DNA of 64,000 nt. Origin: a bacterium. Lineage in GTDB: Bacteria > Pseudomonadota > Alphaproteobacteria > Acetobacterales > Acetobacteraceae. The notes beneath the pieces are model-generated. The model searched no databases. It saw only the letters and a list, made by a program, of their open reading frames with translations, and had not been told where the DNA came from. This document shows, piece by piece, positions 43,123 through 52,997 of this stretch (within the stretch, counting starts at the first letter, position 1; every line of letters starts with the position of its first letter). The DNA lies in the NCBI GenBank assembly GCA_026224825.1, contig JAMFRO010000022.1, positions 310,001 to 374,000 of the forward strand, written 5' to 3'. A program made the translations under genes and the position numbers.

Positions 43123-45373
43123 AACCCCGCCCAAGAGGCGCAAACGCAAGCCGAAATTCGGCGACACACGGCAGCTCTTTGCCTTGCTCCGGGAGCATCT
43201 GGCCTCCGGCGCCGCTTCCCTGGCCGATATCGCCCGGCTGGTATCCGACGGGCTGCTGGCCGATGCCGCCGTAATCTACGTGGCCCGGCCAGGCGAGCTG
43301 CTGGAGCTGGCCGCCACCCAGGGGCTGAATGTCAACGCCGTCGGCCATACCCGCTTGCGGGCGGGCGAGGGCATCATCGGCATGGTCGCCGCCTCGGGCG
43401 ACATTCTCAACCTGGCCGACGCGCAGAACCATCCGCGCTATGTGTACCGCGCCGAGATCGGCGAAGAGGCCATGGCCTCGATGCTGGCCGTACCGGTCAA
43501 ACGAGCCGGGCGCACGCTCGGCGTCATCGCCGTGATGTCGCGCGAGGCAAGGGTGTATTCGCCCATGGAGGTGGAAGCCCTGGCCACCGTCTCCATGCTG
43601 CTGGCCGAGATTCTGGCCAAAGCCGGCGCCACGGATATGGGCGAGGAAGGTTTCTCCGACACTCTGCCCCGGCGCTACGCCGGCCATGTCCTCTCCGCCG
43701 GCATCGCCCGTGGCCAAATCCTGCCCTATGGCGCGCCCCCGCCCATCGGCCGGCTGCTCACCGACGACCCGGATGCCGAGATAAAACGGCTGAACGTAGC
43801 GGTGGACGCCGCCAACAAAGGGCTGGATAAACTCTTCTCAGCCAACATGCCCGGCGGCGCCACCTCGCGCGACGTGCTGGAAGCCTACCGCATGGTCACG
43901 CAAAGCTCCGGCTGGCTGACGCAGATCCGCGAGGCCATCGAGGACGGTCTCACCGCCGAAACCGCCGTGGACAAGGTGGCGCGCAATTTGCGCGAACGCA
44001 TGCGCCGCATCGCCGACCCGTACCTGCGCGAGCGCCTGGCCGATATCGAGGACATGGTCGGGAGGCTGATGGTCGCCCTGGGGGGCATGGCTCCCAAACC
44101 GGAACGGGCAGACGGCTACATCCTCCTCGTCCGCCGCCTAGGCCCGGCTGATCTATTGGATTGGCACGCGCGCGGCATCGCCGGCGTCGCCATCGAGGAA
44201 GCCAGTGCCTCCGGCCATGCCGCGATTCTGGCCCGCGCCCTGGGGATTCCGGCGCTACAGGTGGACCGTGGTGCGGTGGAAACCGCACAAGAGGGCGACC
44301 CCGCCATTCTGGACGCCGAAGGCGCGACGCTGATCCTGCGCCCCGAGCCCGCCGTGACGGAGGTGTATGACCGCGCCCTGGAAGCCCGCACCATGCGCGC
44401 GGTGGCTTTGGCCGCCTATCGCGACCGCCCCACCATCACCAAGGACGGCACGGAAATCCAGTTGATGCTCAATGTCGGCCTGGCTCTGGAGCTGGACCAG
44501 TTGGAGCGCACCGGGGCGGACGGTATCGGCCTGTACCGCACTGAAATTGCCGCATTGGCGGCAGGCGGCATCCCGGATGTCGCGGGCCAGGCGGCGGAAT
44601 ACGGCCGCGTGCTGGACCGCGCCAACGGCAAGAAGGTGCAATTCCGCACGCTCGACCTCGGCGCCGACAAACTCCTCCCCGGCGAGGCCGGCGCCGGCGA
44701 GGAAAACCCCGCCATGGGCTGGCGCTCCTTGCGCGTCGGCCTGGACCGCCCGGCAATATTACGCCGCCAACTCCGCGCGCTGCTGCTGGGCGCACAAGGG
44801 CGCAAACTCTCCATCATGTTCCCCATGGTCGCCACGGTGGAGGAATTCCGCGCCGCGCGCGATCTGCTGGAGGCCGAGACCGCGCGCATCCGCCCCGCCC
44901 CCGAGGAACTCGAAGTCGGCACCATGCTGGAAGTCCCGGCACTGCTGTTCCAGCTCCCTGGGCTGCTGGCCGAAGCGGATTTCATCTCCGTCGGCACCAA
45001 CGACCTCATGCAATTCCTCTTCGCCGCCGACCGTGGCACGCCGGAGCTGGTGGACCGCTACGACACCCTCTCCGCCCCCGTGCTGGAACTGCTGGAGAAG
45101 CTCGTCACCGCGTGCCAAGAGGCGGGCGTGGCCCTCTCCGTGTGCGGCGAGGCCGCCGGCCGGCCGCTGGATGCGCTGGCCTTCGCGGCGCTGGGCATTG
45201 TCTGCCTCTCCATGTCCGGCAATGCGATTCTGCCCGTAAAAGCCGTGCTGGTGGAGGCGGATTTGAACGCTCTGCGCCCGGTATTGCGCGAATTGCGCCG
45301 CGCCGGAGCCGCGGGGGGCAGCATACGCGAGCCGCTGGCCGCCTGGGCGCGCGAGCATAATTTGGCGGTTTGA
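43106..45373 (+). CDS. ptsP: Nitrogen-PTS phosphoenolpyruvate-protein phosphotransferase PtsP (EI-Ntr)
   Basis: The 755-residue protein has an N-terminal GAF domain (about 30-170), the PEP-utiliser swivelling part with phosphohistidine in SASGHAAILARALGIPALQV, and the C-terminal barrel with GADGIGLYRTE, RTLDLGADKLLPG, GTMLEVPALLFQLPG, ISVGTNDLMQFLFAADR and CGEAAGRP. It phosphorylates NPr from PEP and links nitrogen or amino acid status to regulation. The GTG start at 43106 overlaps the previous stop by 17 bases. It is in a row with lysC and the NMO-like gene. Confidence 0.95.
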   Translation: MQSGAETPPKRRKRKPKFGDTRQLFALLREHLASGAASLADIARLVSDGLLADAAVIYVARPGELLELAATQGLNVNAVGHTRLRAGEGIIGMVAASGDILNLADAQNHPRYVYRAEIGEEAMASMLAVPVKRAGRTLGVIAVMSREARVYSPMEVEALATVSMLLAEILAKAGATDMGEEGFSDTLPRRYAGHVLSAGIARGQILPYGAPPPIGRLLTDDPDAEIKRLNVAVDAANKGLDKLFSANMPGGATSRDVLEAYRMVTQSSGWLTQIREAIEDGLTAETAVDKVARNLRERMRRIADPYLRERLADIEDMVGRLMVALGGMAPKPERADGYILLVRRLGPADLLDWHARGIAGVAIEEASASGHAAILARALGIPALQVDRGAVETAQEGDPAILDAEGATLILRPEPAVTEVYDRALEARTMRAVALAAYRDRPTITKDGTEIQLMLNVGLALELDQLERTGADGIGLYRTEIAALAAGGIPDVAGQAAEYGRVLDRANGKKVQFRTLDLGADKLLPGEAGAGEENPAMGWRSLRVGLDRPAILRRQLRALLLGAQGRKLSIMFPMVATVEEFRAARDLLEAETARIRPAPEELEVGTMLEVPALLFQLPGLLAEADFISVGTNDLMQFLFAADRGTPELVDRYDTLSAPVLELLEKLVTACQEAGVALSVCGEAAGRPLDALAFAALGIVCLSMSGNAILPVKAVLVEADLNALRPVLRELRRAGAAGGSIREPLAAWAREHNLAV

Positions 45374-45400
45374 GCAGCACCAGTATAAAGATACAGTCAG

Positions 45401-46435
45401 ATGCCGGATGAGTTAAACGGGACCGATGTGATGGAAGATGGGCTAGGATCGGGAACGCAATCCGTGGGGGCTGGCCTGCGCGACGTACGCGAGCGGCTGG
45501 GCTGGAAACTGCCGGACGTGGCCGATAATCTGCGAATCCGCCCGGAATTTCTGGAGGCCATCGAGGCCGGAAACCTGGCAGCACTGCCGGGGCCTGCCTA
45601 CCGTGCCGGTTTCGTGCGCAGCTATGCCCGCAGCCTGGGGCTGGACGCGGACGAGATTCTGCGCCGCTTCCGCGCCGAGGGCGGCCTGCCCGACACCGCC
45701 AAAACGGAAACACGCTTCATCACCACCGTACCGGACAGCGGCGTGCCCAAAGGGGCTGCAGTGGCGGTGGGCATTCTGCTCCTCCTGGCCGGCTATGCGC
45801 TGTGGTACCATTATTCCGGCACACAGCGGCGCCTGGCCGAGGAAGTGCCCGCCGTACCAGCCCAGCTCGCCCCGCTGGCGATACCGCCGAAAATAGACGT
45901 GGCGCCCGTAACCCCCGCCCCGGTGCCAGCAACCGCTCCTGCACCGGCCACTCAGGGGCCGCCACCACCGCCGCCCATTCCCGGGGGCGTTCCGCTCGCG
46001 GCCATCCCCGCCACACCGGCGCCAGGAGCGGGTCTGGTCATCAGCGCCACGCAGGATGCCTGGATCGAGGTGCATGACCCCGCCGGCAACATCCTCTTCA
46101 GCAAGGTGCTGCACCCGGGCGAAAGCTGGCCGGTGCCGCAGGAGAGCGGGCTGACGCTGACCACCGGCAATGCCGGCGGCACGGTGGTTACCAATAACGG
46201 CGTGGCCGGTGCACCGCTGGGCGCGCCCAGCGCGGTGCTGCACAACTACCAGCTCACCCCGGCTGCTGCTGCGCCGGTGGCGGCAACCACGCCCGCCCCT
46301 GTTGCAACCCCTAGCCCTGCCCCGGCACCGCACCCAGATGTAACAAGTAGCCCGCATCCCCCCGCCATCAGCGGCACGACATCCGCCGCCGCCGGTGGTA
46401 AAAAGACTCAAGCCGCACCCAGCGGCACGCCATGA
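45401..46435 (+). CDS. RodZ-like protein: N-terminal HTH, one membrane helix, C-terminal DUF4115
   Basis: The 344-residue protein has a cytoplasmic Xre-type HTH (about 24-90; [20 protein letters not shown], then [20 protein letters not shown]), a transmembrane helix near 118-137, a Pro-Ala linker, a DUF4115 beta domain ([20 protein letters not shown]) and a Pro-Ala tail. The arrangement matches RodZ, which binds MreB and shapes the cell. A Pro/Ala-rich tail is unusual in length. It is located 10 bp before ispG, a common neighbour pair. Confidence 0.9.
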   Translation: MPDELNGTDVMEDGLGSGTQSVGAGLRDVRERLGWKLPDVADNLRIRPEFLEAIEAGNLAALPGPAYRAGFVRSYARSLGLDADEILRRFRAEGGLPDTAKTETRFITTVPDSGVPKGAAVAVGILLLLAGYALWYHYSGTQRRLAEEVPAVPAQLAPLAIPPKIDVAPVTPAPVPATAPAPATQGPPPPPPIPGGVPLAAIPATPAPGAGLVISATQDAWIEVHDPAGNILFSKVLHPGESWPVPQESGLTLTTGNAGGTVVTNNGVAGAPLGAPSAVLHNYQLTPAAAAPVAATTPAPVATPSPAPAPHPDVTSSPHPPAISGTTSAAAGGKKTQAAPSGTP

Positions 46436-46445
46436 GGACCAGCAC

Positions 46446-47570
46446 ATGAATTATCGCGAATACCAGCAGATCACCCGCCGCAAATCGCGCCAGATCAGCG
46501 TCGGCAATGTGAAAGTCGGCGGCGATGCACCCATCACGGTGCAGACCATGACCAACACGCTGACGCATGACATAGACGGCACGGTAGCGCAGATTCACCG
46601 CGCCGAAGCGGTCGGTGTGGACATCGTACGCGTGAGCTGCCCGGATGAGGAAAGCACCGCCGCACTCAAACACATCATCAAACAGGTGAATGTGCCGATC
46701 GTGGCCGACATTCATTTCCACTACAAACGCGGTATTGAAGCGGCGCTGGCCGGTGCTGCATGTCTGCGCATCAACCCCGGCAATATCGGCAGCCCGGAGC
46801 GTATACGCGAGGTGGTGAAGGCCGCGCGCGACAATAATTGCTCCATGCGCATCGGCGTCAATGCCGGCAGCCTAGAGAAACATCTGCTGGAAAAATACGG
46901 CGAGCCCAACCCCGATGCGCTGGTGGAATCCGCCCTGGAACACGCCAAGATCCTGCAGGACCACGACTTCCACGAGTTCAAAATTTCCGTGAAAGCCTCG
47001 GACGTGTTCATGGCCGTCGCCGCCTACCAGCAGCTCGCCGAGCAATGCGACCACCCGCTGCACGTCGGCATCACCGAGGCGGGCTCCAAACGCGCCGGCA
47101 CGGTCAAATCCTCCATCGGCCTGGGCTCGCTGCTCTGGGCGGGCATTGGCGATACCATGCGCGTCTCCCTCTCCGCCGAGCCGGAAGAAGAAGTGCTGGT
47201 CGGCTGGGATATTCTCAAATCGCTCGGCATCCGCCATCGCGGCGTACGCATCATCTCCTGCCCGTCCTGCGCCCGCCAGGGTTTCAACGTCATCAAAACG
47301 GTCGAGACTCTGGAAGAACGCCTGGCGCATATCCAGGCGCCGATCACCCTCTCCATCATCGGCTGCGTCGTCAACGGCCCCGGCGAGGCGCTGATGACCG
47401 ATCTCGGCCTCACCGGCGGCGGCAGCGGGCGGCACATGATCTACGCCTCCGGCAAGACCGACCACACGATTTCCAGCGAGGAAATGGTCGAGCATCTGGT
47501 GGAACTGGTAGAGACCAAGGCGGCACAGATTGAGGCCGCGAAGGCCGCGGAAAAAATCGCGGCTGAGTAG
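46446..47570 (+). CDS. ispG: 4-hydroxy-3-methylbut-2-enyl diphosphate synthase IspG (GcpE)
   Basis: The 374-residue protein has an N-terminal TIM barrel ([20 protein letters not shown], then [10 protein letters not shown]) and a C-terminal Fe-S domain with Cys in [11 protein letters not shown] and in [12 protein letters not shown], three ligands of the [4Fe-4S] cluster. It reduces MEcPP in the MEP isoprenoid pathway. ATG 46446 with GAGGA upstream is used; 17 upstream codons overlap RodZ. A strong terminator follows. Confidence 0.95.
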   Translation: MNYREYQQITRRKSRQISVGNVKVGGDAPITVQTMTNTLTHDIDGTVAQIHRAEAVGVDIVRVSCPDEESTAALKHIIKQVNVPIVADIHFHYKRGIEAALAGAACLRINPGNIGSPERIREVVKAARDNNCSMRIGVNAGSLEKHLLEKYGEPNPDALVESALEHAKILQDHDFHEFKISVKASDVFMAVAAYQQLAEQCDHPLHVGITEAGSKRAGTVKSSIGLGSLLWAGIGDTMRVSLSAEPEEEVLVGWDILKSLGIRHRGVRIISCPSCARQGFNVIKTVETLEERLAHIQAPITLSIIGCVVNGPGEALMTDLGLTGGGSGRHMIYASGKTDHTISSEEMVEHLVELVETKAAQIEAAKAAEKIAAE

Positions 47571-47595
47571 CGGCACTTTAGGGTTTTTGACTCCT

Positions 47596-47628
47596 TCCGG
47601 AGCGGGATCCCGCTCCGGATTTTTATTT
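47596..47628 (+). terminator. Rho-independent terminator after ispG
   Basis: Positions 47596-47619 form a perfect 24-nt palindrome (TCCGGAGCGGGA and its complement) followed by TTTTTATTT. It ends the ispG transcript 26 bp after the stop and 12 bp before hisS, so hisS needs its own promoter or read-through. Confidence 0.85.
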
Positions 47629-47640
47629 GGTGACGAGGCA

Positions 47641-48864
47641 ATGGCAAATATTCTGCAACCCGTACGCGGCACACGTGATCTCATTGGCGACGACGCGGCG
47701 CGGCATTTTCACGTGGTGGAAACCGCGCGGCGCATCACCGCTTTGTACGGCTTCGCCGAATGGCAGACACCGATTTTTGAAGACACCAAGGTTTTCTCCC
47801 GCACTTTGGGCGAGACGTCCGACGTCGTGACCAAGGAGATGTACACATTCGATGATCGCGGCGGGGATTCCATCACCTTGCGCCCCGAAGGCACAGCAGG
47901 CGTATGCCGCGCGCTGATCACCGGCGGCCTCACCCAAACCCTGCCGCAAAAAGTCTTCTACACCGGCCCAATGTTCCGCTACGAGCGCCCGCAGAAAGGC
48001 CGCTACCGGCAGTTCCATCAAATAGGCATAGAACTGCTCGGCCCCGCAACAGCTTTGGCCGATGCCGAGGTAATTGCGGCAGGCTGGCAGATTCTCCGCG
48101 CCCTCGGCATTGCGGAAACGGTTGAGCTGCAAGTGAATACGCTGGGCGATGCCGAATCGCGCACCGCGTACCGGGAAAAACTCGTCGCCTATTTCTCGCA
48201 ATATGCCGCAGAACTCTCCGAAGACAGCAAACTCCGCCTGGAGAAAAACCCGCTGCGCATTTTGGACTCCAAAGATGAAGGCGATAAAAAACTCGTCGAA
48301 GGCGCGCCGCAGATGCAGGCTTCCCTTACCGATGAAGCGCGCGCCTTCTTCGACTCACTCCAAAACCACCTCAACCGGTTCGGCGTGCCCTTCATCCACA
48401 ACCCAACCATCGTGCGCGGGCTGGATTACTATAACCACACCGCCTTCGAATTCGTGACCACGGCGCTGGGCGCGCAAGGCACGGTACTGGCTGGCGGGCG
48501 CTATGATGGGCTCGTGGAACAGATGGGCGGACCTTCCGTGCCCGGCGTCGGCTGGGCGGCGGGAATCGAGCGCCTCTCGATGCTCATTACCGCACCACCC
48601 ACGGCCGCTGTGCCCGTGACGGTGATCCCCATGAATAGTGATTCTGAAGCCCAGGCCCTGGAGATTTTGAAACTCCTCCGCGCACAAAACATCGCAGCCG
48701 AGATCGGCTATTCCGGCAACGCCAAAAAACGCCTGGAACGCGCCAATAAATCCGGCGCCGCTTTTGTCGTGCTGGTGGGCGAGGACATCAAACTGAAAAA
48801 CCTCGAAACCGGCGAGCAGCAGGATGTGACGGCGGAAAACCTGCCGGGATTGCTGCGCGCATGA
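47641..48864 (+). CDS. hisS: Histidyl-tRNA synthetase
   Basis: The 407-residue class II synthetase has [17 protein letters not shown] at the N-terminus, motif 2 with [20 protein letters not shown], the histidine-specific [11 protein letters not shown] region and motif 3 with [12 protein letters not shown], then an anticodon-binding domain. ATG 47641 has GAGG upstream; the frame is open further back, across the terminator. Its end is followed by a long inverted repeat and prfA. Confidence 0.95.
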   Translation: MANILQPVRGTRDLIGDDAARHFHVVETARRITALYGFAEWQTPIFEDTKVFSRTLGETSDVVTKEMYTFDDRGGDSITLRPEGTAGVCRALITGGLTQTLPQKVFYTGPMFRYERPQKGRYRQFHQIGIELLGPATALADAEVIAAGWQILRALGIAETVELQVNTLGDAESRTAYREKLVAYFSQYAAELSEDSKLRLEKNPLRILDSKDEGDKKLVEGAPQMQASLTDEARAFFDSLQNHLNRFGVPFIHNPTIVRGLDYYNHTAFEFVTTALGAQGTVLAGGRYDGLVEQMGGPSVPGVGWAAGIERLSMLITAPPTAAVPVTVIPMNSDSEAQALEILKLLRAQNIAAEIGYSGNAKKRLERANKSGAAFVVLVGEDIKLKNLETGEQQDVTAENLPGLLRA

Positions 48865-48879
48865 GCAACCACCAACAAT

Positions 48880-48962
48880 CGTCATTGCGAGCGCAGCGAA
48901 GCAATCCATCTTTCTCACAACCGGCACACAAGATGGATTGCCGCGCTGCGCTCGCAATGACG
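48880..48962. repeat. Long inverted repeat (REP/MITE-like palindrome) between hisS and prfA
   Basis: Arms of 33 nt (48880-48912 and 48930-48962) match at 31 positions, with a 17-nt loop. The left arm begins CGTCATTGCGAGCGCAGCG. Elements with this CATTGCGAGCG...GCAATCC core are dispersed palindromic repeats in many proteobacterial genomes, so this is most likely a mobile-type short repeat. It may also serve as a transcription attenuator. Copy number cannot be tested here. Confidence 0.8.
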
Positions 48963-48976
48963 TCAGGGGATGCGGC

Positions 48977-50038
48977 ATGAGCGGTAGCCTCGACCACAAA
49001 CTCGACCGCATCCTTTCCCGTGCGGAAGAACTGCGCTTCATCCTCTCCGGCCAGCTCTCAGGCGAGGCCTTCGTCAAAGCCTCGAAGGAGCTGGCGGAGC
49101 TGACGCCTATCGAGGAGCGGGTGAACCAACTCCGGACCGCCGAAAAAGCGCAAAGCGAGGCCGAAATCATGATGGCCGATCCTGAAATGAAGGAGCTGGC
49201 CGAGGCCGAATACCACGAGCTGAAACAGCAGATCCCAGCACTGGAAATGGCCATCCGCCTATCGCTCCTGCCCAAGGACGAAGCCGATGACCGCGCCGGC
49301 ATTCTGGAAATCCGCCCCGCCGCCGGTGGCGATGAGGCCGGGCTGTTCGCCGCTGAATTATTCTCCGCCTATCAAAAATACGCGGCCCTGCAGGGTTGGC
49401 GTTGGGAGCTGCTGGAATATAACGAGAGCGAACTTGGCGGGTTGAAGGAAGGCATTGCCGAGATCACCGGAAAATCCGTCTTCGCGCGGCTGAAATTCGA
49501 ATCCGGTGTGCACCGCGTGCAGCGCGTGCCGGCCACGGAAACGCAAGGGCGCATCCATACCTCCACCATCACCGTGGCCGTGCTGCCGGAGGCGGAAGAG
49601 GTGGATGTGGACATCAACGAGGGCGATCTGCGCATCGACGTGTACCGTGCCTCCGGCGCCGGCGGGCAGCATGTGAACAAGACCGAATCCGCCGTGCGCA
49701 TCACGCATCTCCCCACCGGCATCGTGGTGGCCATGCAGGAAGAGCGTAGCCAGCACAAAAACAAAGCCAAGGCCATGAAGATCCTGCGCTCGCGCATGTA
49801 CGACCAGCAGCGCGCCAACGTGGACGCCACCCGCGCCGCCGACCGCAAAGGCCAGGTCGGCACCGGCGACCGCTCGGAACGCATCCGTACCTATAACTTC
49901 CCGCAAGGGCGCGTCACCGACCACCGCATCAACCTCACCCTGCATAAGATCGACCGGGTGATGCTGGGCGAGATGGACGACATCATCGAGGCGCTGATCG
50001 CCGAGGACCAGGCGGCCCGGCTGGCATCCGAAAATTGA
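48977..50038 (+). CDS. prfA: Peptide chain release factor 1
   Basis: The 353-residue RF-1 has the coiled N-terminal domain, the tripeptide anticodon region ([20 protein letters not shown] with PxT) and the catalytic loop [19 protein letters not shown] with GGQ. It terminates at UAA and UAG. ATG 48977 follows AGGGG. It is preceded by the hairpin repeat and overlaps prmC by four bases. Confidence 0.95.
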   Translation: MSGSLDHKLDRILSRAEELRFILSGQLSGEAFVKASKELAELTPIEERVNQLRTAEKAQSEAEIMMADPEMKELAEAEYHELKQQIPALEMAIRLSLLPKDEADDRAGILEIRPAAGGDEAGLFAAELFSAYQKYAALQGWRWELLEYNESELGGLKEGIAEITGKSVFARLKFESGVHRVQRVPATETQGRIHTSTITVAVLPEAEEVDVDINEGDLRIDVYRASGAGGQHVNKTESAVRITHLPTGIVVAMQEERSQHKNKAKAMKILRSRMYDQQRANVDATRAADRKGQVGTGDRSERIRTYNFPQGRVTDHRINLTLHKIDRVMLGEMDDIIEALIAEDQAARLASEN

Positions 50039-50859
50039 TCCCGACCGCCGCGGCGCTGACCGAAATCACGGCCAGGCTCAAGGCGGCGGGTATCGAGGAG
50101 CCACGGCGCGAGGCCAGGCTGATCCTGGCAGCGGCACTCGGCACCAACGCAGCCGGGCTGATGGCCCGCGATGAGGTGGATGAAGCCGCTTACGCGCCGC
50201 TGCTCGTCCGCCGGGAGGCCCGCGAGCCTTTGGCCTATATAACAGGCGGCAAGGAGTTCTGGGGCCTCGAATTCGCAGTCACCCCCGCCACCCTCATCCC
50301 CCGGCCAGACACGGAAACCCTCATCGAGGCCGTGCTGGAGTCGGGGCTGCAACCGCGCAACGTGCTGGACCTCGGCACCGGCACAGGCTGCCTACTCCTC
50401 GCCGTACTGCACGAATTTCGCGCCGCCTTCGGAGTCGGGGTAGATATCAACCCCGCCGCCGCCGCTCTGGCCCGCCGCAATGCCCAATCCCTTGGCCTCG
50501 CCACCCGCGCCGCCTTCCTCGCCGGCAGTTGGGCCGAGTCGCTCTCCCAAAAATTTGATCTGGTGCTCTCCAACCCGCCCTATATCGAGCACAGCCACCT
50601 CGCCACGCTCATGCCAGAGGTGCAGCACTTTGAGCCCGGCACCGCTCTGGACGGCGGGGCGGATGGTTTAGCCGCCTACCGCGCCATTATCGCCGATTTA
50701 CCACGGATTCTGGCGCCAAATGGCCTGGCGGTGCTTGAACTGGGCGCCGGACAGGCCATATCAGTGGCAGCTTTAGCGGCGGCGGCGGGGTTTTCCTGCA
50801 CCCTGCGGCCAGATCTGGCCGGAATCGAAAGGGCGGCCTGCCTAAGATTCTGCAAATAG
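50035..50859 (+). CDS. prmC: Release-factor glutamine methyltransferase PrmC (HemK)
   Basis: The 274-residue methyltransferase has SAM motif [17 protein letters not shown] and the substrate motif [20 protein letters not shown]. It methylates the GGQ glutamine of RF-1 and RF-2, so it acts on the product of the gene before it. TTG 50035 overlaps the prfA stop (TTGA), an unusual but well placed start. Confidence 0.94.
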   Translation: MIPTAAALTEITARLKAAGIEEPRREARLILAAALGTNAAGLMARDEVDEAAYAPLLVRREAREPLAYITGGKEFWGLEFAVTPATLIPRPDTETLIEAVLESGLQPRNVLDLGTGTGCLLLAVLHEFRAAFGVGVDINPAAAALARRNAQSLGLATRAAFLAGSWAESLSQKFDLVLSNPPYIEHSHLATLMPEVQHFEPGTALDGGADGLAAYRAIIADLPRILAPNGLAVLELGAGQAISVAALAAAAGFSCTLRPDLAGIERAACLRFCK

Positions 50860-51007
50860 GTTATTGGCAGACTGGCATTATGCAGCTAAGCACAATTGAG
50901 CGCGGGCTTTTATGCCTCGAGTCTCCGGCGAAAAATCGGAGCCAATCTGGGTGGTGTGTTTAACACCGTGCCGCGCAAGTCATCAGATTGAGGATAGACA
51001 CGAGCAC

Positions 51008-51940
51008 ATGAATATGAAGCGTATGCGTGGCCGCAACCACCGCCCGAACAACGGTGGTGGCGGAGGCGGTGGCGGTTTTTCTCGCAACCAGCAAAACGGC
51101 ATCCCCCTGAACCGGAACCATGTTTTCGACAGCTCAGGACCGGAAATGCGGGTGCGCGGGACAGCGCAGCAACTTTTCGAAAAATACACGCAAATGGCCC
51201 GCGATGCCGCCTCCTCAGGCGACCGCGTGCTTGGCGAATCCTATTACCAGCATGCGGAACATTATTTCCGCATCATCAGCGCCATAAACCAGGCGCAAGG
51301 CCTCCCCAACCCGCCGCTGAACGGCCAGCCGGGCTACGTGCAGGCAGGCGAGGGTGAAGGCGAGCAGCCGCAGCAGCAGCCCCAACAACAGCCTCAGCAG
51401 CAGCCCCGGCAGGATAACCAGAACCGCCAGGAATACCGCCAGGACCGGCCCGAGCGCCAAGAAAACAGGGATCAAAACCGGGATAATAACCGGCAGGACA
51501 ACCGCGAGAACCGCAACGACGGCAACCGCCAGGACCGCCCGCGCTTCGAACAGCGCCCGCGCCCGGAATTCCAGCAGCGCGACCAGCAACGCGAGCGTGG
51601 CGACCGCCCCTACCGCCAGCCGCAGCCGCCCATCGCCGAAGCCCCGATCGACATCAGCTCCGCCCTCGAGGCCGAACTGACCGCCGCCGTGGCCACATCG
51701 CCCGGCCTGAGCGAGCAGCCCCAGATCAAACATGAGGTCAGGCATGAGGTCAAACAAGCAATCCAGCACGAACTGCTGATCCCGACGCCGGCCCCGGCAC
51801 CCGCCCCAGCACCGGCTCCGGAACCGCGCGCCATTCCCATCAGTACCGAAGCCCCGCCGGCCGCCGAAGAACCCGCCGCCCCCGTCCGCCGCCCCCGCGG
51901 CCGGCCGAAACTGGTCAAGGCCGAGATACCGTCCGAATAA
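51008..51940 (+). CDS. DUF4167 protein, N-terminal domain with Gln/Asn/Arg-rich and Pro/Ala-rich tail
   Basis: The protein has about 310 residues. It has a basic Gly-rich start (RMRGRNHRPNN then eight Gly), the DUF4167 domain (FDSSGPEMRVRGTAQQLFEK then YTQMARDAASSGDRVLGESY) at about 30-105, a long low-complexity QPQQ/NRQD segment, an IKHEVRHEVKQAIQHE helix, and a Pro-Ala linker ending in an RRPRGRPK AT-hook-like motif. The domain is found in alphaproteobacteria next to prfA/prmC. Basic low-complexity parts suggest RNA or ribosome binding; this is inferred. The start at 51008 skips an upstream frame. Confidence 0.87.
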   Translation: MNMKRMRGRNHRPNNGGGGGGGGFSRNQQNGIPLNRNHVFDSSGPEMRVRGTAQQLFEKYTQMARDAASSGDRVLGESYYQHAEHYFRIISAINQAQGLPNPPLNGQPGYVQAGEGEGEQPQQQPQQQPQQQPRQDNQNRQEYRQDRPERQENRDQNRDNNRQDNRENRNDGNRQDRPRFEQRPRPEFQQRDQQRERGDRPYRQPQPPIAEAPIDISSALEAELTAAVATSPGLSEQPQIKHEVRHEVKQAIQHELLIPTPAPAPAPAPAPEPRAIPISTEAPPAAEEPAAPVRRPRGRPKLVKAEIPSE

Positions 51941-51954
51941 TCGGGGTGTTGTAA

Positions 51955-52165
51955 GGGAAAAAGGCGGGGGGCTTTGCCCCCTCGACCCCCACTGGGCCTG
52001 AGGCCCAGCCCCCGCTACTTAAGAAATAAAAAGAGGCCTGCCTCCGAGGTGTTTCAAACACCAGAGTGGCAGGCCTCTTTTTATTTCTTCAACTAATGGG
52101 GGTCTGGGGCCTCAGGCCCCAGCGGGGTCCAGGGGCGGAGCCCCTGGCCTTTTTCCTTACATCCC
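51955..52165. repeat. Nested palindromic repeat element between DUF4167 and infC
   Basis: The outer parts are imperfect mirror copies about 58 nt long: left GGCGGGGGGCTTTGCCCCCT region and right AGGGGCGGAGCCCCTGGCCT region, each continuing into a CTGGGCCTGAGG-type palindrome. Between them lies the perfect hairpin 52021-52089. GC-rich palindromes with a CAGGGGC...GCCCCTG core are common between Acetobacteraceae genes. I read it as a dispersed repeat that also serves as a bidirectional terminator. Confidence 0.65.
52021..52089. terminator. Bidirectional Rho-independent terminator, 22-bp perfect stem
   Basis: AAGAAATAAAAAGAGGCCTG at 52021-52040 continued by CC pairs with the complement at 52068-52089. 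The stem is flanked by A and T tracts on both sides, so it works for both the DUF4167 and infC transcripts. The loop contains a second dyad, GGTGTTT-C-AAACACC, at 52048-52062. Confidence 0.85.
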
Positions 52166-52180
52166 CCGTCTATCCGGCCG

Positions 52181-52720
52181 TTATTTCGGCGACAGGACCA
52201 TGACCATCTGGCGGTTTTCCATTTTGGGCATCTGTTCGACTTTGGTGTCGGTTTCCATGTCGCCACGGATACGTTCGAGCACTTTCACGCCGAGTTCCTG
52301 GTGGGCCATTTCGCGGCCGCGGAAGCGCAGTGTAACTTTCACCTTGTCACCGTCCTCGATGAACGACTTCATTTGGCGCAGTTTCACATTATAGTCGTTT
52401 TCGTCGATATTGGGGCGGACTTTCACCTCCTTGATTTCGACGATCTTCTGCTTCTTGCGGGCCTCGTTACGTTTTTTCTGCTGTTCGTATTTGAACTTGC
52501 CGTAATCGAGGATTTTCGCCACCGGCGGTTCGGCGTTGGGGCTTATCTCGACGAGGTCGAGTCCCACGGCGTAAGCACGGGCGATGGCGTCGCGGGTGCT
52601 GAGCACCCCCACCATTTCACCATCCTGGTCGATGAGCCGCACCTGCGGAATTCTGATTTCTTCGTTGACCCGGGGTCCTTCGCGCGATGGCGGGGCGGGT
52701 GGCGCTGGCGGTCTGGCTAT
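52181..52720 (-). CDS. infC: Translation initiation factor IF-3, probable ATA start
   Basis: The 179-residue IF-3 has the N-terminal signature [20 protein letters not shown], the lysine-rich linker and the C-terminal domain [18 protein letters not shown]. No in-frame ATG, GTG or TTG lies between the ribosome binding site AGGAG (52729-52733) and the conserved start of the protein. The codon eight bases after AGGAG is ATA, giving (M)[22 protein letters not shown]-3 genes are known to use rare start codons (AUU in E. coli) for autoregulation. ATA is the best fit here. Confidence 0.93.
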   Translation of the reverse strand: MARPPAPPAPPSREGPRVNEEIRIPQVRLIDQDGEMVGVLSTRDAIARAYAVGLDLVEISPNAEPPVAKILDYGKFKYEQQKKRNEARKKQKIVEIKEVKVRPNIDENDYNVKLRQMKSFIEDGDKVKVTLRFRGREMAHQELGVKVLERIRGDMETDTKVEQMPKMENRQMVMVLSPK

Positions 52721-52897
52721 AGTGAAGTCTCCTGTTACGGTTCTGGTACTTCGCTTAGGGCAAAGTGGTGAAGAAAAGCAATCCACAACGGCGCCTGGGC
52801 AGCAATTCATAGCGCCGGGGGTGTAAATGGTGTTAGGCTACCCACGTTGCAACTATGGAGCCTCCCCGGCGGATTGACCCGGCCAGGCTTAGCCACC

Positions 52898-52929
52898 GCG
52901 GATAAAGCGGCGGAGCGGATAAAGCGGCG
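52898..52929. repeat. Tandem 15-bp direct repeats upstream of the DUF2189 gene
   Basis: GCGGATAAAGCGGCG occurs at 52898-52912 and again at 52915-52929, a 17-bp period, in the divergent region between infC and the DUF2189 gene. Such repeats may be a regulator site or a simple duplication; no binder can be named. Confidence 0.55.
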
Positions 52930-52997
52930 AACCGGCGAGCCCGGCTAAAATTGGCTCAAAACAACCGGTCCGGCGCCCTTTTGAGGGGAAACAGGCC

